This document shows positions 32,942 through 44,688 of a stretch of 64,000 nucleotides of DNA, piece by piece (position 1 is the first letter of the stretch; each line of letters begins with the position of its first letter). Under the pieces are notes generated by a model that did no database searches, was not told the origin of the DNA, and was given only the letters and a program-made list of their open reading frames with translations. The stretch comes from Gracilaria domingensis (taxonomy: Eukaryota; Rhodophyta; Florideophyceae; Gracilariales; Gracilariaceae), in NCBI GenBank assembly GCA_022539475.1, contig VCMS01000088.1:1-64000 (forward strand), written 5' to 3'. A program made the position numbers and the translations under genes.

Positions 32942-35937
32942 GGCGCTTTTGATTTGGACCGGGTGTTCAACGAATACGCATTCACAGGCGCTTTTGCTCT
33001 TCTGAAAGACTGTCAGATCACACCGCTGTGTTTGAGTTGTTTTTCATCTTGCCGTTTAGCACCGCTTAAGTAGGCGGTGTGCTCCGTTAACTGCTTTTCC
33101 CAGAACCTTCTACTCAATACGATTAGCTTGCAAATATGTACTAAATTTTAGTTCAGTAGCTACGTGTATACTGCTTCTACAAGCGGAAGAGGGTGACCGT
33201 AAACCACTCGCGCGGTATAAATTCTCTAAAAGAAATCATCTCTAAAGCAGGTTAACAACTGCCTTATGTTTTCTCTTTCTGAAAACGACCGTAAAATCTG
33301 AGTCATTGGCTCTTCATTCGAAACGCATTGCAACGAAGGTGCCTTGGGGCAGCAGAACGTCTTGTAAGTACTTGCAAACTAGAAGGAGATTTGAAGGGCG
33401 TCAAGTGTATCCTCGGAGAAAAGAGCTCAAAATGTACTAGTTCGAACACATATGTACTCCCTTTTCCATCCACCGCCTTTAACGATTCTCTACACCCTAC
33501 CTGCATTCAAGTAGATATCCTTTGCGCACCTCTCAAATCGTTACTGAAAGGGTGTTTCCGTTGGTTCATCTATAAAATGTTATCTTGAGTAAAATTCCCA
33601 TCCGTATATGCAGCTGATAATTTCGACGCAGTAAAAGCTTTATCAAAGAAATACCGCGCACTTTACGTCTACATATTCCTGGCTGGATACCAACTACGAT
33701 TTGGCCAACGTGCTCTCATGAAGAAAGCTTTACACTATCATGTATGCTGTGCACTCTTCCTAGTTATGTACAATTCAAAGCCTCAGGCTTGATACATATT
33801 TCTTGCAGAGCGAAAAGAGGAACAATCTACTACCAGTTTCAATTTCAAGTTGAGTCCCTTAAGGCAGACCACTCTTTCCTTCGCTCACCGTTCACAAAGC
33901 AATTTTGTAGCTCGTTGATCAGCATCGGGCTAAACGAAAAGATTGCCAGCACTCAAGCAAACCAGATTCTCTTTCACTTTTTGGACTTTCTTTGCCTTGA
34001 CGAAGAACCATAAGAAGAGCCTATGCATCCTGCTGGTGCAACGCATATCCGATTTGGCTCTCTTGTCGAGGGATAGGTAATAACACTTTCGCCACTTTTA
34101 GCGTGACTTTTTCGAACATGGTCCGTTGCCATAGGTTTTGTTCTAAATACGGACCCACACTTGATGCAGTAGTAACTCTTATTCATTTCCAAAGCGTCTG
34201 GTAATGATTCAAAATATATCACTGGGAACCGCTTTTTCTTCTTATCCGAGTTGTAAACTGTGACGACAGTCGTTTAAGATGATTGTGTCAAAGGTACTGA
34301 GCTGCGTTCGAATACCATTCAAGCCCCACGCTCCCGTAACTCTTTTATACATATAATGATACATTCCACCAAGTCTTGACTTGCTAAAAATCTAACTCTG
34401 GGTAATGTTTTATACCAGAAGTGTATCGAAGGTTCTTCAACCTTTTTCTGTCGATATTTCCCACCGTAGAAAGCAAGGGTTTCTCCCTCTGTCTCTCCTC
34501 AGGTCTGCCCCAGGAACCAAAATGATGGGTTCAAACCAAAATTTTTGAAGAGCATAAGACCGAAATGGAAGGTAACGGGGTCCTCGGGATTACTGTACCT
34601 CTAATTGGACACAATGTGGCCGCCGACATCTGCCTCCAGATTTTAAAACACCTTGCCCTCCATCCTACATATATCTTCTCTTACTTCATGCCTTTCTATT
34701 TTGAACTTTCAGACGATATTCGTTTTCCCAAATAATGCAAAATATTGGTGAACAAGAGTTATCTACTTTCTTTTCACGAGGATGCGTGCCAGTTTTGTCT
34801 GTTTGAAAACAAATACTCAAAAATACAGATTACTGTTTAACACTGGGTCCAATGCGAGAATAAGGGGGTTTTTCTACGTTTTATTTCAAATGTTGTTATT
34901 ATTGATTTGCGATGCGGATACGTTCACTACGCAGCTTCCAGGTTGCACTGAATTATGCGCTCAAAGTCTTTGTTTCCTTTTCAATGCCTTCTCTTACAAT
35001 ATGAATCTCTCCAACTATTGCAAACGTTTACCGAAAATGGTAGCTCACATCATAGTACTGATGAGATTCTTTTCTCACCAATATAAAGTAATATTTCCGT
35101 CACAAGTACGAAGTGAAAGCTTTTCCGATCAAGTTACTAATAGAATGAAAAGATGGTAGAGACAGAGCTAGAAAGCATGCATATCTATCGCAGAACTGAC
35201 TTGGTCCTTTTGAGTCCGGTTTTCTAGATATATGACGATTTCGACAACCTTTCTTATAGCGTCACGGCGCTGCAAAACGTGCAAATGGCTTGCGATCATG
35301 GTATCATTCTACTAAACCTCGCCATCACATTATTCTTCTTTCAGCAACCTCGCCAATGGATTGTTGTACTTTATTTAGTTTATGATCATTCAAACTCTTG
35401 TTTTGGTCGCAACGTTTTTTGAAAATATGTAACTGTAGTGAACCCGAGAAGGAACTTTTGGGTTAATCCTGTACTGCCGGCAGTGAAAATACATGAGACT
35501 TACTAATGCTAAAGCAGAACAAGAAAAGGAAGTGTCTAAAGAGTAAAGCTCTCACAATATTGAAAGTCTTGACACCGGTTTTGTAGATATTTCGTGAATG
35601 TAAACATTGCCCAGCTGGAGCTATACTCATGACCAGTGGTCAATCTTTTCCATAAAGGGATGTGGATTTGTGTCGAGCTGAATAGCTTCACAGCTCTGTT
35701 GACATAAGGCTTGGTAGAATTTCTTCAAAGTAGTGCTGAGATAATTGACTTGGAAAGCTTACAACTGCCATTTTCATTTCAAACCCAAACCGGGGTACAT
35801 GCCAGGAATTTCAAAAATCTCAGTTATAGGTTTAATTTCGGATACAGTCTGCCTTTTGCTCTCGTCCGAGAAGTACATTGAGGCGGTGTGAAAGCATTCA
35901 TTTTCTTGTCTGGTCTCCACGGTCCTCAACGCAAAAT
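32942..35937 (+). repeat. Tandem duplication, unit 1 (2,996 bp)
   Basis: The unit is repeated at 35,938 with a constant offset of 2,996. I count about ten differences over some 2.84 kb. It carries short frames on the plus strand (33,328-33,588; 33,744-34,013; 34,782-35,159) without known motifs and a zinc-finger frame on the minus strand. It is A/T-rich compared with the copia region. The last 150 bases (35,790-35,937) are not present at the end of unit 2. Confidence 0.92.
33974..34252 (-). CDS. Small C2H2 zinc-finger reading frame (unit 1)
   Basis: The frame has a canonical C-x2-C-x12-H-x4-H finger (CIKCGSVFRTKPMATDHVRKSH) preceded by a basic DKKKKR segment and followed by a Ser-rich, basic tail. 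The upstream ATG present in copy 0 is ACG here, so translation would have to start at the internal Met (34,222) or be spliced to an upstream exon. A single finger of this sort could bind DNA or protein; no partner is visible. It is more likely an exon or remnant of a mobile-element gene than an independent gene. Confidence 0.35.
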   Translation of the reverse strand, partial: NSDKKKKRFPVIYFESLPDALEMNKSYYCIKCGSVFRTKPMATDHVRKSHAKSGESVITYPSTREPNRICVAPAGCIGSSYGSSSRQRKSKK

Positions 35938-38785
35938 GGCGCTTTTGATTTGGACCGGGTGTTCAACGAATACGCATTCACAGGCGCTTTTGCCCTTCTG
36001 AAAGACTGTCAGATCACACCGCTTTGTTTGAGTTGTTTTTCATCTTGCCGTTTAGCACCGCTTAAGTAGGCGGTGTGCTCCGTTAACTGCTTTTCCCAGA
36101 ACCTTCTACTCAATACGATTAGCTTGCAAATATGTACTAAATTTTAGTTCAGTAGCTACGTGTATACTGCTTCTACAAGCGGAAGAGGGTGACCGTAAAC
36201 CACTCGCGCGGTATAAATTCTCTAAAAGAAATCATCTCTAAAGCAGGTTAACAACTGCCTTATGTTTTCTCTTTCTGAAAACGACCGTAAAATCTGAGTC
36301 ATTGGCTCTTCATTCGAAACGCATTGCAACGAAGGTGCCTTGGGGCAGCAGAACGTCTTGTAAGTACTTGCAAACTAGAAGGAGATTTGAAGGGCGTCAA
36401 GTGTATCCTCGGAGAAAAGAGCTCAAAATGTACTAGTTCGAACACATATGTACTCCCTTTTCCATCCACCGCCTTTAACGATTCTCTACACCCTACCTGC
36501 ATTCAAGTAGATATCCTTTGCGCACCTCTCAAATCGTTACTGAAAGGGTGTTTCCGTTGGTTCATCTATAAAATGTTATCTTGAGTAAAATTCCCATCCG
36601 TATATGCAGCTGATAATTTCGACGCAGTAAAAGCTTTATCAAAGAAATACCGCGCACTTTACGTCTACATATTCCTGGCTGGATACCAACTACGATTTGG
36701 CCAACGTGCTCTCATGAAGAAAGCTTTACACTATCATGTATGCTGTGCACTCTTCCTAGTTATGTACAATTCAAAGCCTCAGGCTTGATACATATTTCTT
36801 GCAGAGCGAAAAGAGGAACAATCTACTACCAGTTTCAATTTCAAGTTGAGTCCCTTAAGGCAGACCACTCTTTCCTTCGCTCACCGTTCACAAAGCAATT
36901 TTGTGGCTCGTTGATCAGCATCGGGCTAAACGAAAAGATTGCCAGCACTCAAGCAAACCAGATTCTCTTTCACTTTTTGGACTTTCTTTGCCTTGACGAA
37001 GAACCATAAGAAGAGCCTATGCATCCTGCTGGTGCAACGCATATCCGATTTGGCTCTCTTGTCGAGGGATAGGTAATAACACTTTCGCCACTTTTAGCGT
37101 GACTTTTTCGAACATGGTCCGTTGCCATAGGTTTTGTTCTAAATACGGACCCACACTTGATGCAGTAGTAACTCTTATTCATTTCCAAAGCGTCTGGTAA
37201 TGATTCAAAATATATCACTGGGAACCGCTTTTTCTTCTTATCCGAGTTGTAAACTGTGACGACAGTCGTTTAAGATGATTGTGTCAAAGGTACTGAGCTG
37301 CGTTCGAATACCATTCAAGCCCCACGCTCCCGTAACTCTTTTATACATATAATGATACATTCCACCAAGTCTTGACTTGCTAAAAATCTAACTCTGGGTA
37401 ATGTTTTATACCAGAAGTGTATCGAAGGTTCTTCAACCTTTTTCTGTCGATATTTCCCACCGTAGAAAGCAAGGGTTTCTCCCTCTGTCTCTCCTCAGGT
37501 CTGCCCCAGGAACCAAAATGTTGGGTTCAAACCAAAATTTTTGAAGAGCATAAGACCGAAATGGAAGGTAACGGGGTCCTCGGGATTACTGTACCTCTAA
37601 TTGGACACAATGTGGCCGCCGACATCTGCCTCCAGATTTTAAAACACCTTGCCCTCCATCCTACATATATCTTCTCTTACTTCATGCCTTTCTATTTTGA
37701 ACTTTCAGACGATATTCGTTTTCCCAAATAATGCAAAATATTGGTGAACAAGAGTTATCTACTTTCTTTTCACGAGGATGCGTGCCAGTTTTGTCTGTTT
37801 GAAAACAAATACTCAAAAATACAGATTACTGTTTAACACTGGGTCCAATGCGAGAATAAGGGGGTTTTTCTACGTTTTATTTCAAATGTTGTTATTATTG
37901 ATTTGCGATGCGGATACGTTCACTACGCAGCTTCCAGGTTGCACTGAATTATGCGCTCAAAGTCTTTGTTTCCTTTTCAATGCCTTCTCTTACAATATGA
38001 ATCTCTCCAACTATTGCAAACGTTTACCGAAAATGGTAGCTCACATCATAGTACTGATGAGATTCTTTTCTCACCAATATAAAGTAATATTTCCGTCACA
38101 AGTACGAAGTGAAAGCTTTTCCGATCAAGTTACTAATAGAATGAAAAGATGGTAGAGACAGAGCTAGAAAGCATGCATATCTATCGCAGAACTGACTTGG
38201 TCCTTTTGAGTCCGGTTTTCTAGATATATGACGATTTCGACAACCTTTCTTATAGCGTCACGGCGCTGCAAAACGTGCAAATGGCTTGCGATCATGGTAT
38301 CATTCTACTAAACCTCGCCATCACATTATTCTTCTTTCAGCAACCTCGCCAATGGATTGTTGTACTTTATTTAGTTTATGATCATTCAAACTCTTGTTTT
38401 GGTCGCAACGTTTTTTGAAAATATGTAACTGTAGTGAACCCGAGAAGGAACTTTTGGGTTAATCCTGTACTGCCGGCAGTGAAAATACATGAGACTTATT
38501 AATGCTAAAGCAGAACAAGAAAAGGAAGTGTCCAAAGAGTAAAGCTCTCACAATATTGAAAGTCTTGACACCGGTTTTGTAGATATTTCGTGAATGTAAA
38601 CATTGCCCAGCTGGAGCTATACTCATGACCAGTGGTCAATCTTTTCCATAAAGGGATGTGGATTTGTGTCGAGCTGAATAGCTTTACAGCTCTGTTGACA
38701 TAAGGCTTGGTAGAATTTCCTCAAAGTAGTGCTGAGAAAATTGACTTGGAAAGCTTACAACTGCCATTTTCATTTCAAACCCAAA
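35938..38785 (+). repeat. Tandem duplication, unit 2
   Basis: This is the second copy of the unit at 32,942, near-identical up to 38,785, where it joins a reverse transcriptase remnant. The breakpoint shows GGGTACATGC on both sides (35,793 and 38,788 areas), a possible microhomology. Frames at 36,324-36,584, 36,740-37,009, 37,417-37,731 and 37,778-38,155 mirror or extend those of unit 1. Confidence 0.92.
36970..37248 (-). CDS. Small C2H2 zinc-finger reading frame (unit 2)
   Basis: This frame is identical in protein sequence to the one in unit 1, including the intact finger and the ACG in place of the upstream ATG. The duplication preserved it without change, but the units are so young that this says nothing about selection. 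Confidence 0.35.
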   Translation of the reverse strand, partial: NSDKKKKRFPVIYFESLPDALEMNKSYYCIKCGSVFRTKPMATDHVRKSHAKSGESVITYPSTREPNRICVAPAGCIGSSYGSSSRQRKSKK

Positions 38786-39475
38786 TGTGGGTACATGCAT
38801 TCGGCAAGCAGCAAGATTTTATTGTCGATAAACTGTACGTGACGGATCTTTACGTCAGTGACGTAAATCTTCATCTGCTGCGTATCGATGCGCATGGCAA
38901 GGTGGTTCACGATGGTAGAGCCATGCCAGCATCTCTTTGTAGGCTGCTCAACGATGCCGAGTCTTTCGAAGAGGGACTGAGGACCTTCCGTGCCACTGTG
39001 CAATACGCCACTGTATACACTAGCTGACCTGCTTGACTTGGAAGGCGCCAGAAGAAAGTCGTCGATATACAGGAGAACTCGGTAACATAATGAGCATCGA
39101 ATGTAGCGCACCATAACGCACGACATCTTCCTAAACAATAGGGCTGTACGGTTCCATCCGAACAGCACGGCAGAGCAGCCGAAATATCATCCCGCATATC
39201 GGAAGAGAAACTAATCTCGGATGTCTGGGAGGAGGTACATATGGCGAAACCCTCCCTTCACGTCCCAGAACATGAGCACGTCGTTCCGCTTCAGTCCCGG
39301 TACAAAATCTGGCCGTGCTTCGATGCGGACAGTCCCTTTCTTCAAACGCATATTCTGCCAATGGATGTTGACCACAAAGCGCTCCTTCTGTCTCCTTCGC
39401 CTGCCCACGTACTGAAAGCAGATGACATCATGCAACCGCGATCCAAACAAGAATTTGCGTAGAATGGTTCCACTT
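38786..39475 (-). pseudogene. Reverse transcriptase remnant, possibly DIRS-like
   Basis: The pieces, read on the minus strand, are LMFWDVKGGFRHMYLLPDIRD (block with the first catalytic Asp), a broken FGW-type block followed by FRKMSCVMVRYIR, and VLLYIDDFLLAPS (the YxDD active site). The order and the YIDDFL form resemble DIRS/tyrosine-recombinase retroelements, though a Ty3 relative is not excluded. At least three frame changes and several stops break it up. Downstream parts (RNase H, recombinase) are missing, since the fragment ends at the edge of tandem unit 2. Confidence 0.6.
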
Positions 39476-40322
39476 CCCCGTAAACTCCAGTTTGGATTCC
39501 ATAATTGACTTCTGCAATGGCGAATGCCTTGTTCTACTTTGTTTGGGGATTTTCTCCAATTTCGAGGCCTTGGAAGAACGGCTTGGCAGGCATATCGCGA
39601 AATCCAAATTGTATCGCCCTCATGAAGAACTCAGAAGCTAGAATGGACCGCCATGTAGCGGCCGCTCGGGAAGACTTTCGCCACAGAGATGCTTCTCATC
39701 AGCATTCTGCAGCGGCTCTCTTAAGTGACATTATTCATGCGGGGCGGCAGCACTGCCACCAGTTATTTCCTTCGAGTTCTCGGTTCTTTCTGTCGCAAGC
39801 TTCTTAGAAGCTGCAGTCTCCAGTTCGGTGTTGAGATATTCGCCCGCAGTTCTCTATGAGTGTGAGAAAAACGCGTCACATCCCTCTTTAACCAGAAAGA
39901 ACATCTGTGGTGCTATCTCCAAACCCTGCTGAGCGATATCGCGAAAGTATTCTGCTTGCATATGAAACACCTCTAGATTGGCCTTAAGAAATCTTTTCCC
40001 AGCGATATCATGCTTCCGAAGTCCTCGACGCTTCCAATAAGACCTACTATGAGAGACAAAACCGCCAGTTCTGTTTCGGTCTATACACCGGCTGCGTTAA
40101 GATACGCCCACTCCTTTGCAGATATCTAGTTTTTGGTATTCCAATCGTTGAAGAACGCGTCCGGAGGGGCCTCAAAGTACTCGAAATAGGTCGGGGGTAC
40201 GTAAGGGCCCCGCTCAGAAATAATGCCTTCTCCGCCCAGATTTTCAGCCTTGAGATCGTTCAAATCAGCTGCATAGTCTTGCATGGAAAGCTTTCCTGTA
40301 GTCCAGGAAGGTCTAGAAAGTT
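39476..40322 (-). pseudogene. Upstream coding remnant of the same retroelement
   Basis: On the minus strand a decayed frame contains stretches that look coding, for example ERGPYVPPTYFEYFEAPPDA and ISAKEWAYLNAAG, with TAG stops between them, and further on GDTIWISRYACQAVLPRPRN leading into the reverse transcriptase. It may be ORF1/gag and the pol N-terminus. I recognise no family motif. It ends at the proposed left end of the hAT element. Confidence 0.4.
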
Positions 40323-40460
40323 CAGGCCCGTACTTCGGACTTAATGACTAGAGCGTGAAATAAAGTATTCATGACTGACTGACTACAGAAATAAGGATGT
40401 AGTCTAGTCATTCTAGTCATGAGCTTCTAGAGACTCGTTTCATCGTCTCAGGGCCATAAC

Positions 40461-42120
40461 ATGCACCGTGAGCTGATCTTTCTGAAGCTCATAACAACAC
40501 AACACGAGCAAATCATAGTTTCAATCATGAATATCCGAGTAGAGCTGATTAGTCGACGACGGCAACGCTATTCGTTGAAAGCAAGTACATATTCCTTCTT
40601 TGACCTGACGCATTTTGCCAAGCTTCTTCATTCGTCTCAACCCATAAGCTTTGCACTATGCCAAAACGTAAAGCAACGAAACGTCTATATTGCAGATGAA
40701 GTTCAGGGACAACAAGAAAAACGTGTCAAAGAAAGCGTACAGAAGACAACTCAGCTACACCAACCCGATCAAAAGTTATTGTCCTTACAAACTGAGACCC
40801 AAAAACGAAGAAGAAAGACAAAACGTTCGCAAACATCCGATGCAATCACGTCTATCTGGAGTACTCATGCCGCAACACTGCATAAAAGCGGAGCGAAAAG
40901 TACGTTTTCATGTTCTGTTTGCGATCATGTTGGATCTGTTAACAGCAACATGTCCACTTCAAATATCATTACACACTACAGTAAGAAGAATACACCGCTA
41001 CGCGACGTATTGCAACAAATAAAGGTCTCAAAGGCTCCCTCCGATTCAATTGACACGGCTATTCGTCAGGAACGGAAACGCTGGAAAAAGAGAAATGCGA
41101 TAAGACCATCAAGAAGCTTCTTTCGGGATCACAAATTTTCAGCAACAGAGGCATCCGCAAAGCAAACCCAAATAGATCCAAAACTACTTCAAGCAATTCG
41201 ATCCGTTGCACGCTTGTGCGACAGAGTCCCCATTATCGGAAATAGGTTCGCCATTGATGCAAGTATTTATGGATATCTGCGGCGGTTGACTTACATTCGC
41301 CAGTAAAACCCCAGTTGAGGAACATCTCTCAACTATGTACAAAGCAGCCTGTTCTATTCTAAGAACTTCAGTCAACGAAGCAAAAAAACGGGCAGTTTAA
41401 CTGTAGAAGGTTGGAGCAATAATTCTAAGAATGGCATGGCACTTTATTGATTCTAATTGGGTATTGGGAAATGTTTCGATACCAGTTGTAAATATTGGAG
41501 ACGCTTCGAAGAATGGGAAACAGATGAAGGCTATAATGGAGAAGATTCTGGACCAGAACCCCATCGTAGATTAGGACGATATTCATGTATCTACTCCCAA
41601 AGCGATAACGAAGGAGCAAGAGCACTAGCCGTCAATTTATTAACAAATTACGTTGGATCTGTTCGCTGTGTGTTTCATATATTGTACTTTTCAGTGAAGA
41701 ATACATTTCAGAATGGGACACCGTGGCATAAGATGATGGCCCACGTTAACAAGATCACGTCTTACTTCAATTAGGACCCTAAAGCTTCACAGCTTTTGAT
41801 AGAGAAGCAGCTAAACGAAGGCGTAACGAACGATCGCATACAGAAGCTAAAGCACGATATTCGAACTATATTGCTTCCGAAGCTTAGTGCAACGCTCACT
41901 TATTTCACCAGGATGAGCAATATCGCGGCCGTAGCTAGCGAGATCCATATCAGCAGCGCCGAACTTCCACAATTGTCCAATGAGCAAAAGAACACATTGC
42001 CCGAGTTCTTCCATGTTCTTGCGGAAGTGAGACGTGTAGCTAGGCAATTAGAAGCGGACGAAAACCTGACAGTATTGAGAGCGCCGCAATTTCTGAGAGA
42101 GCTGTGTGAAAAATCGTGCA
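40461..42120 (+). pseudogene. hAT transposase, BED finger and central region
   Basis: A frame of 281 codons (40,461-41,306) contains CSVCDHVGSVNSNMSTSNI followed by a His, a BED-type zinc finger that hAT transposases use for DNA binding. After breaks come GSLTVEGWSNNSKNGM (the hAT block around the first catalytic Asp, here VEGW where DGW is usual), SDNEGARALAVNLLTNYVG with RCVFHILYFSVKN (second catalytic Asp and the C-x2-H motif) and TRMSNIAAVASEIH (in place of TRWNS). The order fits a hAT transposase of usual size. Stops near 41,306, 41,399 and 41,774 and frame changes make it a pseudogene. Confidence 0.75.
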
Positions 42121-42122
42121 CA

Positions 42123-42189
42123 CATCCTCATGGGCTGTCATACTCCGCCGCATTAGTAATCGGGGGTAGTATGACAGCCCATGAGGATG
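42123..42189. repeat. Perfect 22-bp inverted repeat with 23-nt spacer
   Basis: The left arm 42,123-42,144 (starting CATCCTCATGGGCTG) is the exact reverse complement of the right arm 42,168-42,189. It lies just after the recognisable part of the hAT central domain. It could form a strong hairpin or cruciform. It may be a fold-back insertion or a DNA-repair scar. Confidence 0.9.
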
Positions 42190-42512
42190 AATGGGCACAG
42201 TCTGCGACATTTGACATAATATTTGATGGCTCTACGTATGTCAATATAGGTACAGCGCTGCCGAGTCAACAGAGCATTGCAGTGTTCGCTATTGAGAGAG
42301 ATGACGCGCGTTCTCTTACGCTACTAGTTCTTCATGCCAAGAGATTGGCTCTAATTTTGGCCGAACACGTGAAAGAAGGCTTGGAGCATCTCCACCAGGC
42401 GTCACGAGCATGAAAGTAAAGAAGCGAAAAATGTGCTACGTGTAGCAAGCTGAGTAGATACCAGTATTTTTCTGTTTCGCTGATTTTCTCCCTGTCTGCC
42501 GCAACTTCAGCG

Positions 42513-43870
42513 GTGGTTGTTCAGCAAATAAAGTTCTCGTTGGTTCGTGTTCAACAGAGCAGCCTACTCTCTATGTTCTCATTGCTAAACACCGAGCTTG
42601 ACGGAGCTCTTGATGAGCTGCTGCAGGACATTCTCAGGAGCTCAGAAAGTGAGGAGAAAAGACCGCCACACGGAAAATCGAAGAAAACAAGAGCAGCTAA
42701 TTTTTGATCGCAACAGAGAGCATGGAGCACAGCAGCTCTACTTCGACTACTGGTCGCCAACTGCTGTGTACCTTGAAGGCTTCTTTCGGAGCAGGTTTCG
42801 CATATCGAGCACAGTTTTCTTTAAGGTTTGCTCAGCACTGTGCGAGATAGACCCGTATTTTGTCCAGAAACTAGATTGTGCAGGTCGTGCGGTCTTCACT
42901 CGAGAGCAAAAAGTGACGGCTTCTCTTCGTTTGTTGACGTATGCGTGTGCCACAGATGGCATTGATGAATATATACGCATGAGAGAATCTACAGCTTCAT
43001 AGTGCTTAAAAAGGTTCTGTATAGCTATTGTAAAATGCTTCGGAGACGAACACTTGCGCAGTCCCAACGAAGACAATCTGAAATGCTTAATGAATAGAAC
43101 AGCTGTACTTGGATTTACAGGGCTTATAGTCAGCATAGCTTGATCCAAATGGCTTCGGAAAAAGTGTCGTGTATCCTGAAGAAGAGAATATGAAGAAAAA
43201 GAGCGCCCTCCAGAGGTCACATTAGAAGCTATGGCAGACGACAAACTGTGGATGTGGAACGCATTTTGTAGGACACCAGGAAGCGCGAACGATATCAATT
43301 TACTTGAATCATCAAAGTTATTCAACAAAGTTGCTGATGAATCATTTCCACCTAAGGCAGAATACGCTCTCAATGCAAACGGAAGAGAAATTTCAAACTT
43401 TCTCTGCTATGGAGCTTATCTGAGATATCCCATATTTGTTCACACAGTTTATGAGCCCATTACAAAAAAGGAGAAAAACTTAGCGGTACGTCAGGAAGGT
43501 AGAAGGAAAGATATTGAGAGCGTATTTGGAGTCCTTCAAGGTAGATAGCATATAATACGTCGGTCTTCCCGGTTCTGAAGAGCAGAGACCATGAATAAAG
43601 TTATGTATTGCTGCATTGTATTACATAACATGATGGTGGAGAAAGGACTCACTGAGGAAGAACAAGCAGCGGGCATGAGAGGTGCGACAGCTGATCCGGT
43701 AACAGTACAGGCTGGAAGTCCGGTTTGGAAGGACACCGGAGAGCTTCTGCTTCGGCCAGGGTCAATCGCGGCGTTTTGTAAAACTGAGAGCTTTTCGAAC
43801 AAAGAAGGAACAACGAGCGCTGCAAGATAATGTCATGGATCATTTATGGAACTTGGCTGAAAACTGGTAA
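42513..43870 (+). pseudogene. PIF/Harbinger transposase
   Basis: The N-terminal block (YFDYWSPTAVYLEGFFRSRFR, EQKVTASLRLLTYACATDGIDEYIRMRESTAS) matches plant-type PIF/Harbinger nucleases. After a damaged stretch at 43,003-43,230 comes LWMWNAFCRTPGSANDINLLESS (second catalytic region, usually WIWH...PGSNNDINVL), then KKEKNLAVRQEGRRKDIESVFGVLQGR (third catalytic Glu/RKD block) and finally VMYCCIVLHNMMVEKG. All hallmark blocks are in order, so a whole gene was once here. At least three stops or frame changes inactivate it. No 3-bp target duplication was located. Confidence 0.8.
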
Positions 43871-43964
43871 TGAAACATTTCTAGCCCAAGAAAATTAGGC
43901 AGCTTCGCGGCCGAGGTACATTTCCAAAAAGCAACCCATCTTTTTCACAATAGAGCGTGCTGTG

Positions 43965-44280
43965 TCGAGGCGAGCTTTCGAGCGGAGAAACGCACGTTCT
44001 CTTGTGAGAGATTTGCGGATTCTATGAGAATTTGGCGTGCGTACTTTCGCTCGCAAGCTCGCTTCGGCACAGCACGTCCTATTGTGAGACGTTTGCGGGT
44101 TCTATGAGGCGTTGGCTTGCGTGCCTTCAACCGCAAGCACGCTTCGGCACAGTACTTTCTCTTTTGAGACGTTTGCGTGTTTCATGAGAGGCTGGCATGC
44201 TTGGCTTTGCTTTCAAACTCGCTTCCGTACAGTACGCTCTCTTGTGAGATTTTTGCGGGTTTTATGAGCGTTTCCGGCAA
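43965..44280. repeat. 80-bp minisatellite, about four diverged units
   Basis: Landmarks GCTTCGGCAC at 44,061 and 44,141 and GCTTCCGTAC at 44,221 are exactly 80 bases apart, and the words TTGTGAGA and TTGCGG-TTCTATGAG recur with the same period. An earlier, more diverged unit begins about 43,965. The array overlaps the 3' part of the reading frame at 44,182-44,688. Confidence 0.8.
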
Positions 44281-44688
44281 TTTCATCCTACAAACGTACC
44301 TGAAACGGAGCTCATTTGCAGCAGATTCTTGAACTGTCATAGACCTTTCTTTTGCAGCTTCCGACGCGAAAGATGTAGTCCATTCAATTCGGTTTTTCTT
44401 ATCTGCCTGCTCGTCGCTAGCCTGCCTTTTTCGCAACTTATTTAACACACGTTTGCTAAATACAAGAAAGCATTCCATTGTCTCAGGACTTGGTTTTACG
44501 TTACCGTTACACAGTGAAATATCATTCTGCCTCCGTATCTCCTCCGCTCGTTTGCGATGTAGTTTTAGAGCATTATGTGCTACCTTTATCTTCTCGTAAT
44601 GTTTTTGCTTGAAAAGCTGTATATAAACTACTTTTCGTCCAGTAGGGCCTTCGGCATGAGAAAAAGTCTTCCCTGGGCTCTTGGTCAC
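44182..44688 (-). CDS. Unrecognised 168-residue reading frame
   Basis: I do not recognise this protein. It is rich in Lys, Arg and Glu, with a probable helical stretch (KHYEKIKVAHNALKLHRKRAEEIRRQN) and no membrane segment. Its last third is encoded by the 80-bp minisatellite. It could be the accessory (Myb-like) protein that accompanies PIF/Harbinger transposases, as it lies next to one, but I see no Myb motif. It may also be a chance frame. Confidence 0.25.
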   Translation of the reverse strand: MTKSPGKTFSHAEGPTGRKVVYIQLFKQKHYEKIKVAHNALKLHRKRAEEIRRQNDISLCNGNVKPSPETMECFLVFSKRVLNKLRKRQASDEQADKKNRIEWTTSFASEAAKERSMTVQESAANELRFRYVCRMKLPETLIKPAKISQESVLYGSEFESKAKHASLS

